A stretch of DNA of 48,771 bases. Origin: Pseudomonas sp. JM0905a. GTDB lineage: Bacteria > Pseudomonadota > Gammaproteobacteria > Pseudomonadales > Pseudomonadaceae. The notes under the pieces were generated by a model. That model was given only the letters and a program-made list of their open reading frames with translations. It did no database searches and had not been told where the DNA came from. Below, piece by piece: positions 32,948 to 41,729 of the stretch. Position 1 is the first letter of the stretch, and every line of letters starts with the position of its first letter. Location: NCBI RefSeq assembly GCF_014700075.1, contig NZ_JACXBU010000019.1, positions 1-48,771 of the forward strand, read 5' to 3'. The translations under genes were made by a program, and so were the position numbers.

Positions 32948-33400
32948 GACTGCCTCCCCTAGCCGAAGCAATTGTCATCGTTGCCAGTACCGCTGATCAG
33001 GGGCTGAGCGTTGGCGAATCTGTAGTTTTTATCCGGCCCCTGCAGCCTGAGTTTCGTGACCTGGCAACAACCGTCAAGGTGGCATCCTGGCGGCGTTGAC
33101 AGGAGGGCAAGAGACGCGACGAAACGCAGAAGGCGCTCCAGGCGGGATTACAGCGCGCACGCCAGGCGCAGGGCGGAAAAAGCAGCGCTTGTCGAAACAA
33201 CGGAACGATTTCCAGAGGCTTCGGGTCCACCTCCATGGTGGAGGTGAAACGCCATTATTTTGACCACCCCATCCTGGGAGTGAGTCCACCTTTACTGCGA
33301 CAAGCCGCGGACGTGCCGCTCTATTCGAGCGATTTCGTACGAAGGCTCGTTCGTGCGTGTTTCCATGAAAAAACGCTGCATCTGAGGGTACGGAGAAATC
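32948..33400. other. Upstream region of the multicopper oxidase gene
   Basis: A 453-bp gap with no credible gene. A perfect 8-bp inverted repeat, CACCTCCA-TGG-TGGAGGTG (33228-33246), stands out. TTGACA occurs at 33097 without a good partner -10. No CueR- or CopR-type palindrome was found. The final TACGGAGAAATC carries the ribosome site of the oxidase. Confidence 0.5.
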
Positions 33401-35260
33401 ATGAACAGTTCCTGTACAGATCGCATCGGAGCCCAACTGACCTCTGGCAAGGCCCAGGTCGAATCCAGGCGGTCCTTTCTCAAGCTTTCCGCCGCCGCAA
33501 TGGCGACGCCACTGATCGCCCGGTCCATCCCCGCCATCGCTGAAGGCGGCAACAGTGGCCAGTCCAGTCCACCTACCACGCCCTGGGCGATCGAACTTCC
33601 TACCGAGATCACGCCGATAGAACCGACGACGCTGGATCCTGCGCCGACGGAGGCGGCCAACACTGCTGCCGGCGAAGTGCCGCGGGCTCCGCACCAACGT
33701 TTCAATGAGCTGGGCATCGCGGAAACCTACGAGATGACCGCCATGGAGCGTCCCGACTGGGTGTTCAACCCGGCCTACCCGCCGCAACCCGTCTGGGGCT
33801 TCCAGGGCAACGGCATAGTCAGCACACCTGGCCCAGTTTGTGTAGGACACTATGGCCGCCCCATGGTCGTGCGCTTCCGTAATGCGTTGCCCCAGGATCA
33901 CCAGGGCTTCGGCTCACCCGAGATCTCGGTGCACCTGCACAATGCCCATACCGCCTCGGAAAGCGACGGCTTCCCCGCCGACTTCTTCAGCCCGAACAAG
34001 GCCGGCCCCACCCTCGGCGGTCCGGGGCAGTTCAAGGACCACCATTACGGCAATATCTGCGCCGGCTTCGACGAGTTCCAGAATGGGATCGGCGACCTGC
34101 GCGAAGCCCTGGGCACGCTCTTCTACCATGACCACACCATGGATTTCACAGGGCCCAACGTCTACAAGGGGCTGATGGGCTTCTACCTGCTGTTCGACGA
34201 GATCGACTCAGGTAACGAGCGCGACCCGAACCCGGCGGCCTTGCGCCTGCCGAGCTTCCCCTACGACTACCCGCTGGCCTTCAGCGACAAGCGCTTCGAC
34301 CAGGACGGCATCCTCACCTGGAACCAGGTGGACCCGGATGGCGTGCTCGGCGACAAGATCACGGTCAACGGCGTCATCGAACCGTTCCTGCGCGTTGCCG
34401 CGCGCAAGTACCGCTTCCGCCTGCTCAATGGCGGGCCGAGCCGCTTCTATCAGTTCCACCTGGTGGACGCCTCGAACGCGGAGCAGACCTTCACCTACAT
34501 CGCCAACGACGGCAACCTGCTGCCCGCGCCCTTGCGCAATCACACCCAGGTGAACCTCGGCGTGGCCGAGCGCGGCGACATAGTGGTCGATTTCTCGGCC
34601 TACCCGCTCGGTACCGAGCTGTTCCTGGTCAACCGCCAGGAGCAGACCACCACCCGCCGGCCCGACGGAGTCACCAGCCCCGGCACCCGCGTGCTGAAGT
34701 TCGTCGTCGATCGCCAACCGCCAGAACAGGACCTCAGCCAGGTGCCCGATACGCTGCGGGAACTGCGTCCGCTCGATCCGGCCGAGATCGCGGCGGCGCC
34801 TGTGCGGCGCTGGGAATTCGAACGGCGCAATGGCATGTGGGCGGTCAACGGGCAGTTCTTCGATCCCACGCGGACCAGTGCCCGGGTCCGGCAAAGTACG
34901 GCTGAGGTCTGGGAGCTGGTGAACGACCATGGCGGCTGGGTTCACCCCGTGCACATCCACTTCGAGGAAGGGCGGATTATCAGCAAGGTGGTGGACGACG
35001 TGGAAGTGCCCGTCCCGCCCCATGAGCAGGGCCGCAAGGACGTCTACGTGCTCGGCGAGAACACCATCCTGCGGGTCTTCCTGCGCTTCCGCGACTTCGT
35101 CGGCAAGCACCCGATCCACTGCCACAACATGATCCACGAGGACCACGCGATGATGGCCCGCTGGGATATCGAGCTCGACCCGTCGGGTCCGTCGCCGGGT
35201 ACATCTCCCGCCGCCGGCCCATCCAGCTCTGGCACACCGGACACAGGAGGTACGCCATGA
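33401..35260 (+). CDS. Multicopper oxidase, Tat-exported (CotA/bilirubin-oxidase-like)
   Basis: A protein of 619 residues. A twin-arginine signal is present: SRRSFLKLSAAAMATPLIA near residues 22-40. All four copper-binding blocks are visible: HLHNAH (His178, His180), FYHDH (His243, His245), HPVHIH (515-520) and HPIHCHNMIHEDHAMM (570-585), with the type 1 Cys at 574 and Met at about 584. It should oxidise a metal or phenol at the expense of O2 in the periplasm. GGAG precedes the ATG. The stop overlaps the start of the SCO-like gene by 4 bp. The Pro/Ser/Thr-rich tail (after about residue 597) is unusual. Confidence 0.92.
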   Translation: MNSSCTDRIGAQLTSGKAQVESRRSFLKLSAAAMATPLIARSIPAIAEGGNSGQSSPPTTPWAIELPTEITPIEPTTLDPAPTEAANTAAGEVPRAPHQRFNELGIAETYEMTAMERPDWVFNPAYPPQPVWGFQGNGIVSTPGPVCVGHYGRPMVVRFRNALPQDHQGFGSPEISVHLHNAHTASESDGFPADFFSPNKAGPTLGGPGQFKDHHYGNICAGFDEFQNGIGDLREALGTLFYHDHTMDFTGPNVYKGLMGFYLLFDEIDSGNERDPNPAALRLPSFPYDYPLAFSDKRFDQDGILTWNQVDPDGVLGDKITVNGVIEPFLRVAARKYRFRLLNGGPSRFYQFHLVDASNAEQTFTYIANDGNLLPAPLRNHTQVNLGVAERGDIVVDFSAYPLGTELFLVNRQEQTTTRRPDGVTSPGTRVLKFVVDRQPPEQDLSQVPDTLRELRPLDPAEIAAAPVRRWEFERRNGMWAVNGQFFDPTRTSARVRQSTAEVWELVNDHGGWVHPVHIHFEEGRIISKVVDDVEVPVPPHEQGRKDVYVLGENTILRVFLRFRDFVGKHPIHCHNMIHEDHAMMARWDIELDPSGPSPGTSPAAGPSSSGTPDTGGTP

Positions 35261-35892
35261 ACACGCGCCGCATTCTACTCGGTGGCATGGGCATAGCCGC
35301 CTTGGGCAGTGCCCTCTGGTTGGCCCTTCCGGAAGCGGAGCAAAGCACCGGGCGATCCGGCGCCACGCCCTTCCCCAATGTGACACTCTACAACCAGGAC
35401 GGCGACAAGCTGCGCTTCTATGACGACCTGATCCGCAACAAGGTCGTCGCGCTCAACATGATGTACGTCATGTGCGAGGGCATCTGCCCGACCATGACCT
35501 CCAACCTGCGCAAGTTGCAGAGCTTGCTGGGCAAGCGCATGGGGCGTGACGTCTTCATGTGCTCCATCTCCCTGCAGCCGGAAATGGACTCGCCCGAGGT
35601 ACTGAAGGCGTATGCCGCCAAGCATCGGGTATTGCCCGGCTGGCAGTTCCTCACCGGCTCGCCTGACGACATCCGCCGGGTGCGCTTCAGCATGGGCTTC
35701 TACGACCCGGTGCCGGAGGTGGATGCCAACCTGGCCACCCACACCGGCATGGTGCGCATCGGCAATGACGCCACCAAACGCTGGACCATGGCGCCCGCGC
35801 TGTGCGACGCCGAGCGCATCATCACCACCATCAACCACGTGGACCGGCGTATGGTGGAAACGGCTTACCCGCATGATCGCAGGGCAAGCTAG
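35257..35892 (+). CDS. SCO1/SenC-like copper chaperone / thioredoxin-fold protein
   Basis: A protein of 211 residues with an N-terminal membrane anchor (about residues 5-24, RRILLGGMGIAALGSALWLAL). The copper/thiol motif C-x3-C is at Cys73 and Cys77 (CEGICP), and the third ligand is His162 (LATHTGM). SCO proteins deliver copper to cytochrome oxidase or reduce copper-site cysteines. Its ATGA overlap with the oxidase gene suggests that it loads or protects that enzyme. No cytochrome oxidase genes are nearby. Confidence 0.88.
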   Translation: MNTRRILLGGMGIAALGSALWLALPEAEQSTGRSGATPFPNVTLYNQDGDKLRFYDDLIRNKVVALNMMYVMCEGICPTMTSNLRKLQSLLGKRMGRDVFMCSISLQPEMDSPEVLKAYAAKHRVLPGWQFLTGSPDDIRRVRFSMGFYDPVPEVDANLATHTGMVRIGNDATKRWTMAPALCDAERIITTINHVDRRMVETAYPHDRRAS

Positions 35893-35910
35893 GCAGGGAT
35901 GACAAGCCGC

Positions 35911-35939
35911 CTCACCCCGGCGCGGAGGGCCGGGGTGAG
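35911..35939. terminator. Strong GC hairpin after the SCO-like gene
   Basis: CTCACCCCGG (35911-35920) pairs exactly with CCGGGGTGAG (35930-35939). No T-run follows, so it may be a transcript-stabilising stem or a Rho-independent terminator of poor type. It separates the MCO/SCO pair from the bufferin operon. Confidence 0.5.
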
Positions 35940-36000
35940 GGACGGTTGCGTTGCCGGGCCGGCGTTCCCACCCAGGCGCACAGAAATTTTTCTCGCCCCC

Positions 36001-36029
36001 TGTAACGTCACCCGGATAGCCTTGTCTCC
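36001..36029 (+). promoter_or_regulatory. Candidate ECF-sigma promoter for the bufferin operon
   Basis: TGTAACG (36001-36007) and GTCTCC (36024-36029) are spaced by 16 bp. An AAC-containing -35 and a GTC-containing -10 at this distance are typical of ECF sigma factors. The first codon of the operon is about 90 bp downstream. No ECF sigma gene is in the window. Confidence 0.5.
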
Positions 36030-36119
36030 TGTTTCGAAGGCGATGCATCCAGCGGGATGAATCGCCACCTCTGGGCAACCAGCCCTACATTCGACCCACC
36101 AGAAACGGAGAGAACAATC

Positions 36120-36431
36120 ATGAAAACCCCGACTGCCAGTGTCGTATCCGCAACCGGTCTCGCCCTTGCCCTGAGCACCGCCATCGGCCTGGCCACGGCC
36201 CCCGTGGGCGCACAGGCCGCCGACAACGAGAAGTGCTTCGGCGTCGCCATGAAAGGCAAGAACGACTGCGCCGCCGGCGCCGGCACTTCCTGCGCGGGCA
36301 CCCAGAAGATGGACTACCAGGGCAACTCCTGGAAATACGTGCCGAAAGGCACCTGCGAGAAGACCGCTTCCCCCACTTCGCCCACCGGCAACGGCCAGCT
36401 CCAGGCATTCAAGGAAGAGAAGAAGAGCTGA
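36120..36431 (+). CDS. bufA1: Bufferin precursor, DUF2282 (BufA1)
   Basis: A protein of 103 residues. A long signal peptide ends near residue 33 (APVGAQA before ADNEK). The mature part has four cysteines, Cys39, Cys50, Cys58 and Cys79, in the DUF2282 pattern [22 protein letters not shown] and GTC. Such peptides are modified at cysteines by DUF692 enzymes and bind copper in the periplasm. ATG at 36120 follows CGGAGAGAAC. The C-terminal tail is Lys/Glu-rich and may act as a recognition region. The next three genes are its expected partners. Confidence 0.9.
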   Translation: MKTPTASVVSATGLALALSTAIGLATAPVGAQAADNEKCFGVAMKGKNDCAAGAGTSCAGTQKMDYQGNSWKYVPKGTCEKTASPTSPTGNGQLQAFKEEKKS

Positions 36432-36455
36432 CCACCCCCGGCAGGAGCGCACGCC

Positions 36456-37325
36456 ATGACCCCCTCCCCTCTGCCCCACGCTCCTGCTGCCCAGTTGCCG
36501 GCCCGGGCCGGCATCGGGCTCAAGTCCCAGCATCACCGGGACGTGCTCGATGCCCGTCCGGACCTCGGCTTCTTCGAAGTCCACGCTGAGAACTACATGG
36601 TGGAAGGCGGGCCCTTTCACCACTACCTGGGCGTGATCCGCCAGGACTACCCGCTCTCGATCCATGGTGTCGGCCTGTCCATCGGTGCCGACCAGCCGCT
36701 GGACAAGGCTCACCTGGACCGCCTCGCCACACTGCTCGGGCGCTACCAGGCGGAGTCGTTCTCCGAGCACCTGGCCTGGTCCACCCATGGCGACTTCTTT
36801 CTCAACGACCTGCTGCCGCTCGCCTATGACCGGGCCAGCCTGGAGCGTGTCTGCGGACACATCGACCAGGTGCAGGACCATCTGCAGCGGCGAATGCTGC
36901 TGGAAAACCCGGCCACCTACCTGGAGTTCGACAGCTCCAGCCTCGACGAGGCCGAGTTCATTGCCGAGGTGGTGAAGCGCACCGGTTGCGGCCTGCTGCT
37001 GGACCTGAACAACGCCTATGTGACCTGCACCAACCACAACCGCGACGTCCGCGCTTACCTCAATGCCCTGCCCCTGCATGCGGTGGGCGAGATTCACCTG
37101 GCGGGCTTTGCCGAAGACCGCGATGCAGCCGGCGCACGCCTGCTGATCGACCACCACGGTTCGCCCGTGGACGCTGCCGTCTGGAGCCTCTACGACGAGA
37201 TGATCAGCCGCCTCGGCCCTCTACCCACGTTGATCGAGCGGGACAACGACATTCCCGCGCTGGCCGTGCTGGTGCGCGAAGCGCAACAGGCCGAACAACG
37301 GCTGCGCCAGGAGCAGGCAGCATGA
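36456..37325 (+). CDS. bufB: DUF692 multinuclear non-haem iron oxidase (BufB, MNIO)
   Basis: A protein of 289 residues with a TIM-barrel plan typical of DUF692. Conserved metal-ligand segments appear in order: [11 protein letters not shown] (about 35-45), SIHGVGLS (about 68-75), SEHLAW (about 104-109), [17 protein letters not shown] and EIHLAGF. Members oxidise cysteines of the precursor peptide to thiooxazole-type groups. It follows bufA1 by 24 bp and overlaps bufC by 4 bp, so the products are made together. Confidence 0.93.
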   Translation: MTPSPLPHAPAAQLPARAGIGLKSQHHRDVLDARPDLGFFEVHAENYMVEGGPFHHYLGVIRQDYPLSIHGVGLSIGADQPLDKAHLDRLATLLGRYQAESFSEHLAWSTHGDFFLNDLLPLAYDRASLERVCGHIDQVQDHLQRRMLLENPATYLEFDSSSLDEAEFIAEVVKRTGCGLLLDLNNAYVTCTNHNRDVRAYLNALPLHAVGEIHLAGFAEDRDAAGARLLIDHHGSPVDAAVWSLYDEMISRLGPLPTLIERDNDIPALAVLVREAQQAEQRLRQEQAA

Positions 37326-38098
37326 ACGCCGGCACCTTCGCCCATGCGCTGCTCGACCCCGAGCAACCCTGCCCGCCTGGCCTGCGCGCCTGGAACGGGT
37401 CCGACCCGACGCAACGCTTCGCCATCTACCGCAACAACGTGCTGGCTTCACTGATCAACGCCCTGGCCGACACCTTCCCGGTGGTTCGGCAACTGGTGGG
37501 CGACGAATTCTTCACTGGCATGGCGCGCCTGCATGTCCAGGCGACGCCGCCCCGTTCGCCGCTGCTGGCATTCTATGGCGAGGACTTCCCTGCATTCATC
37601 GGCGCCTTCCCGCCGGCCGCCGGCCTGCCCTATCTGGCGGACGTCGCGCGGCTGGAACTGGCGCAGGTGCGCGCCTACCACGCAGCCGACCTGCCGGCAG
37701 TGGACACGGCTCGCCTGGCTGCCGTCCTGTCCGACCCGGAGTGCCTGCCCGGCATGCAGCTCTGCCTGCATCCTTCGGTGGAGGTGGTCTCATCCGACTA
37801 CGCCATCGCCTCCCTCTGGGCCGCCCATCAGGGGCTGCTGGACCTGGCCGAGGTGAATCCCGGACAGGCCGAATGCGCGCTGGTACTGCGCCATGGCCTG
37901 GAGGTGGAAGTCAGCCGCATCGGCACGGGCACGGCGGCCTTCATCCAAGCCCTGACGGCCGGCATCCCACTGGGCGCCGCCGTGGGGGCAGCGCTGGCCA
38001 TCGACGACGGCTTCGACCCAGGCTCCACCCTCGCGCGCCTGCTGGCAGGCGGCGCGATCACGCGGTTCACCCTCCACAGCGGGAGTCAGATGCCATGA
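37322..38098 (+). CDS. bufC: DUF2063 bufferin maturation partner (BufC)
   Basis: A protein of 258 residues. The N-terminal DUF2063 domain is clear: [16 protein letters not shown], then [33 protein letters not shown] (given here as two consecutive parts of the domain). A more variable C-terminal domain follows. Members pair with DUF692 enzymes and recruit the precursor. ATG at 37322 overlaps the bufB stop (ATGA), and its own stop overlaps the next start in the same way. Confidence 0.92.
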   Translation: MNAGTFAHALLDPEQPCPPGLRAWNGSDPTQRFAIYRNNVLASLINALADTFPVVRQLVGDEFFTGMARLHVQATPPRSPLLAFYGEDFPAFIGAFPPAAGLPYLADVARLELAQVRAYHAADLPAVDTARLAAVLSDPECLPGMQLCLHPSVEVVSSDYAIASLWAAHQGLLDLAEVNPGQAECALVLRHGLEVEVSRIGTGTAAFIQALTAGIPLGAAVGAALAIDDGFDPGSTLARLLAGGAITRFTLHSGSQMP

Positions 38099-38607
38099 AC
38101 GCCACCATCCAGATCCACTACAGCCATTTGCCGATGAAACTGGTGTCCCAGGCCGTCGAGCTGTGCAAGCGGATCCCCTACAGCCTGGTGGCCTTCGTCG
38201 CACGCTTTTCCATTGCCGCAATCTTCTGGAAATCCGGGCAAACCAAGGTGGAAGGCCTGGTCATCGACCTGGTGGATGGCACCTTCCAGCTGGGCATACC
38301 GCACCTGTCGGCCTCGGCCATTCCGCTGTTCACCGAGGAATACAAGCTGCCCTTCCTCTCGCCTGAACTGGCGGCCCATGCGGCGGCCTTCTCCGAGCAC
38401 TTCTTTCCACTGCTGATCCTCATCGGCTTCGCCACCCGCTTCTCGGCCCTGGCGCTGCTGGGCATGACCCTGGTGATCCAGACCTTCATCTACCCCGACG
38501 CCTACCCCACCCACGGTGTCTGGGCCGCCAGCCTGTTGCTGCTGGTCAGCCAGGGGCCGGGGGTGATTTCCATCGATCACCTGATCGCCAGGCGGTATCA
38601 GGGCTGA
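38095..38607 (+). CDS. DoxX-family membrane protein of the bufferin operon
   Basis: A protein of 170 residues with about four hydrophobic helices. Segments RFSIAAIFWKSGQTKVEG and HAAAFSEHFFPLLILIGFATRFSAL are typical of DoxX. DoxX genes commonly close DUF2282/DUF692/DUF2063 operons. The role may be redox or quinone-linked but is not established. Start and preceding stop overlap by 4 bp. This is the last gene of the operon; a palindromic repeat follows. Confidence 0.9.
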   Translation: MNATIQIHYSHLPMKLVSQAVELCKRIPYSLVAFVARFSIAAIFWKSGQTKVEGLVIDLVDGTFQLGIPHLSASAIPLFTEEYKLPFLSPELAAHAAAFSEHFFPLLILIGFATRFSALALLGMTLVIQTFIYPDAYPTHGVWAASLLLLVSQGPGVISIDHLIARRYQG

Positions 38608-38615
38608 TTTTTTCT

Positions 38616-38713
38616 TGTGGGGGCGACTTCAATCGCTATGCGGACCGCAGGTTCGCCCTTCGATCTCCCAGGGGGCCGCTGCGCTGCCCTTGGCGAATGA
38701 ATTCGCCCCCACA
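38616..38713. repeat. Family A palindromic repeat pair
   Basis: TGTGGGGGCGACTTCAATCGC faces GGCGAATGAATTCGCCCCCACA, with CGGACCGCAGGTTCGCCC in the spacer. The spacer is the same type as that in the tandem array at 44742-45393. Confidence 0.88.
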
Positions 38714-38867
38714 GGAAAAGCGGTCGCCGGATCGCCCCCCACAATCTGCGCTCCCGGCACTGTCGCCAGCATTGCGCCTGGCGGCTACCCGCGCATGACC
38801 TAGGCTTGCAAGGGCAACTCGCAAGAATTCCAGAAGTTCGGTTCCTGCCGTTCAAAGGAGTGCAGTC

Positions 38868-39995
38868 ATGGCGCAGCGGAATCCCGTCAATATCAACCCC
38901 GGACAGAAACTGCGTGGCGTGAACCTGGGGGGGTGGCTGGTCCTGGAGAAGTGGATGACCCCGAGTCTGTTCGAGGGGCTTGAAGCCACCGATGAAACCA
39001 CCTGGTGCGCGGAGATGGGCGCACGAGCCCCGGAAAGACTGAAGCAGCACTGGAACACCTTCATCACCCGCGACGACTTCGCCTGGTTGCACGAGCGCGG
39101 CCTGAATGCCGTGCGCATTCCTCTCGGCCACTGGATATTCGGGCCGGATTATCCCTACCACCCGAAATACGGCGAAGCCCGTTACCCCTTCGTCGAGGGC
39201 GGTATCGAGGTGCTCGATCGGGCCTTTGCCTGGGCCGATGAATTCGGCTTGAGGATCGTCCTCGACCTGCATGCCGCTCCCGGCTGCCAGAACGGTTTCG
39301 ACAATGGCGGCATCAAGGATGTCTGCCAATGGCACACCCAGGACGAGTACCGCGCGCATTCGCTGAGCGTGCTGGAGCGCCTGGCCGAGCGCTACCGCAA
39401 CCAGCCCGCCCTGCACGCCATCGAGGTGCTCAACGAGCCGCGATGGGATGTGCCGACCGACTACCTCAAGGGCTACAACCTCGATGCCTACGAGCGCATT
39501 CGCCGGCACTGCCCTGCGGAGAAGGTCAGCGTGGTCTTCCACGACGGCTTCCGCGCCTTCGATGAATACCTGGGGTTCATGCAACCGCCGGAATTCGCCA
39601 ACGTAGTGTTCGATATCCATCGCTACCAATGCTTCGAACGCGGCGATATCGACAGCGACATCTACACCCACATCCACAAGGCCAGCGGCCAGTGGAAAGC
39701 CGAGGCCGACTCGATCATCGGCCAGTTGGGCATCCCGGCGTACTGCGGCGAGTGGAGCCTGGGGCTCGACCTGAAAGTGGTTTCGCTCTGGGCCGAAGGG
39801 CCCTTCAATCACGCACTGGAAAACATGGATAGCTTCCAGAAAGACGTGGCCTATCGCGGCTATGCCGCTGCGCAGTTGCTGACCTATGAGAAGTACCTGG
39901 GCTGGTTCTTCTGGAGCTACAAGACCGAAACCACGCCGGCCTGGTGCTTCCGCGAATGCGTCCAGCGTGGCTGGTTGCCCTCAGCTTTTTCTTAG
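38868..39995 (+). CDS. Glycoside hydrolase family 5 (exo-1,3-beta-glucanase-like)
   Basis: A protein of 375 residues. KLRGVNLGGWLVLEKWMTPSL opens the GH5 barrel as in fungal-type exo-glucanases. The acid/base is Glu190 (LNEPRW) and the nucleophile Glu295 (CGEWSLG). There is no signal peptide, so it is predicted to be cytoplasmic or exported by another route. It may act on glucans or glucose conjugates made by the cell. It is tail-to-tail with the ABC-type gene, the two overlapping by 15 bp at their ends. Confidence 0.87.
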   Translation: MAQRNPVNINPGQKLRGVNLGGWLVLEKWMTPSLFEGLEATDETTWCAEMGARAPERLKQHWNTFITRDDFAWLHERGLNAVRIPLGHWIFGPDYPYHPKYGEARYPFVEGGIEVLDRAFAWADEFGLRIVLDLHAAPGCQNGFDNGGIKDVCQWHTQDEYRAHSLSVLERLAERYRNQPALHAIEVLNEPRWDVPTDYLKGYNLDAYERIRRHCPAEKVSVVFHDGFRAFDEYLGFMQPPEFANVVFDIHRYQCFERGDIDSDIYTHIHKASGQWKAEADSIIGQLGIPAYCGEWSLGLDLKVVSLWAEGPFNHALENMDSFQKDVAYRGYAAAQLLTYEKYLGWFFWSYKTETTPAWCFRECVQRGWLPSAFS

Positions 39996-41729
39996 TGCCC
40001 GTAGCGGCGTGCCATAGCCGACCAGGGGCTCCTGCGGCAGGTGATTGAGCAGGAGCCGGCGCTGGTAGCTTCGCTCCAGTCCGGACTGGAAGCTGATGGC
40101 CAGCAGCGTCGAGTCCGGCAGCTCGCGGTGCAGCATATCCATGAAATCTTCCTCGTCCCGGGTCTCGAAGGCACTGCTCGCCTCCTCGATGAACACCCAG
40201 GTGGGCTGCTGCAGGAACAATCGGGCGATGGCCAGCCTCTGCTGCGTACGTAGCGGCAACACGCTCTGCCAGTTGTCGCTCTCCTCCATTCGCTTGGCCA
40301 GCCAGGCGATGCCCGCGCTTTCCAGGGCATGCAGCATGGCGCCAGTGGCAAAGGTGCCGGCGGGCTGCGGGTAACTCAACGCCTCGCACAGGCTGCCGAC
40401 CGGCAGGAAGGGGCGTTGCGGCAGGAAGCAGATGGCCCGGCCTGCCGGCAGCCAGACTTCCCCATGACCCCATGGCCACAGCCCGGCCAGCACCTTGAAC
40501 AGGCCGATGGTGACCGCCGGATCACCCGAAATCAGCACCCGCTCGCCGCGCTGGATCACAACGTTGAGTCCCTCGATCAGGACCTGCCCATCAGGGGTGG
40601 CAATGCACAGGTCGCGCAGCACGATTTCCGCCTGCTGCGACTGCGCCACGCAGATCCGGTGCTGCGGCTCTGCAGCCTGGTCGTCCAGGTCCTGGAGGTC
40701 GTTGTAGAGGCTCATCACGCGGTCGGCCGACGCTCGCCAACGCGCCAGTTCGGCGAGGTTGTCGATGGGCCAGGACAGCGCCGAGGTCAGTTGGTGGAAC
40801 GCCTGCGCGGCCTGCATCAGCACGCCCAGGGTCATGGCACCGGAAATGTACTGGGGCGCCATGACCAGGATCGGGAACACCGGCAGCAGCACGCCGTAAC
40901 CCGACGAGAACGACACGATGCCGAGGTAAGCCATGGTCTGCCGATACCAACGGTGCCCCAGCTCGGCGAAATGGCTCGTCGAGCTCCGGCGCTCCGCTTC
41001 CTCGCCCTGCATCAGCGCGATGGACTCCGAGCTTTCCCGCGCATGGGCCAGCCCGAAACGGAAGTCCGCTTCCGCCGATTGCAGTTTGTTGGTAGCCCGG
41101 ATCAGCGGGCGCCCGAGCAGCATGCCGAACACCGTGCCGGCGCCGGCGTAGGCCACCGCGAGGATCAGCATGTAGCCCGGCACCATCAGTCCGGTGCCGG
41201 GGAACTGCACGCTGCCGGTGACCGTCAGCAGGATGTTGGCGAAGGTGCTGAAGATCAGCAGCGAGTAGACCAGCGAATGGGTCAGCGAGATCGCGCTTTC
41301 GGTCACGACGTGAATGTCTTCGGCGATGCGGCCGTCAGGGTTGTCGTGCTCGCCCCGGGTCTGCTGCAACTGATAGTGATGCCCGCGCGTCATCCACTTG
41401 TCGACGAGCCGCGCCGTCAGCCAGCGGCGCCAGTCCAGCTGCAACCAACGCTTGACCCGCATGTGCATCGCGGTGACGCCCACCGTCAGCAGGAGGATCA
41501 CCACAAAGGTGCCGATCTGCATCATCAGGCGATTGAGCGATCTGGCTTCCAGGGCATCGAAGAGCGCGCGGTTCCAGTAGTTGGTCCAGATCACCAGCGC
41601 GACCTGCGCCAGGGTCAGCAGGAGCAGCGCCACGGTGTAGCCGCGCGCCTTCCACTTCGCCTCGGAATTCCAGTACGGCATCACCAGGCGCAGGAGCTGC
41701 CAGCGCGATCTTTCAGCTGGCCGGAACAT
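39981..41729 (-). CDS. ABC transporter-like membrane protein with degenerate ATPase domain (YddA/SbmA type)
   Basis: A protein of 582 residues. The N-terminal half has about six helices and matches the ABC_membrane_2/SbmA-like group (WTNYWNRALFDALEARS is typical). The C-terminal half is an ABC ATPase by position and length, but key motifs are lost: the Walker A region is GDPAVTIGL (402-410; the Lys is Ile408), the signature is LPLRTQ (491-496) instead of LSGGEQ, Walker B has Glu515 for Asp (Glu516 kept), and the switch His is Phe547. The frame is intact. It could work as a proton-driven transporter like SbmA with a regulatory nucleotide domain. The substrate is unknown. Confidence 0.85.
   Translation of the reverse strand: MFRPAERSRWQLLRLVMPYWNSEAKWKARGYTVALLLLTLAQVALVIWTNYWNRALFDALEARSLNRLMMQIGTFVVILLLTVGVTAMHMRVKRWLQLDWRRWLTARLVDKWMTRGHHYQLQQTRGEHDNPDGRIAEDIHVVTESAISLTHSLVYSLLIFSTFANILLTVTGSVQFPGTGLMVPGYMLILAVAYAGAGTVFGMLLGRPLIRATNKLQSAEADFRFGLAHARESSESIALMQGEEAERRSSTSHFAELGHRWYRQTMAYLGIVSFSSGYGVLLPVFPILVMAPQYISGAMTLGVLMQAAQAFHQLTSALSWPIDNLAELARWRASADRVMSLYNDLQDLDDQAAEPQHRICVAQSQQAEIVLRDLCIATPDGQVLIEGLNVVIQRGERVLISGDPAVTIGLFKVLAGLWPWGHGEVWLPAGRAICFLPQRPFLPVGSLCEALSYPQPAGTFATGAMLHALESAGIAWLAKRMEESDNWQSVLPLRTQQRLAIARLFLQQPTWVFIEEASSAFETRDEEDFMDMLHRELPDSTLLAISFQSGLERSYQRRLLLNHLPQEPLVGYGTPLRALRKS

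Noticed and set aside
33074-33901. Minus-strand gene in front of and overlapping the multicopper oxidase
   Set aside because: It overlaps the Tat signal and first domain of the oxidase and has no family likeness.
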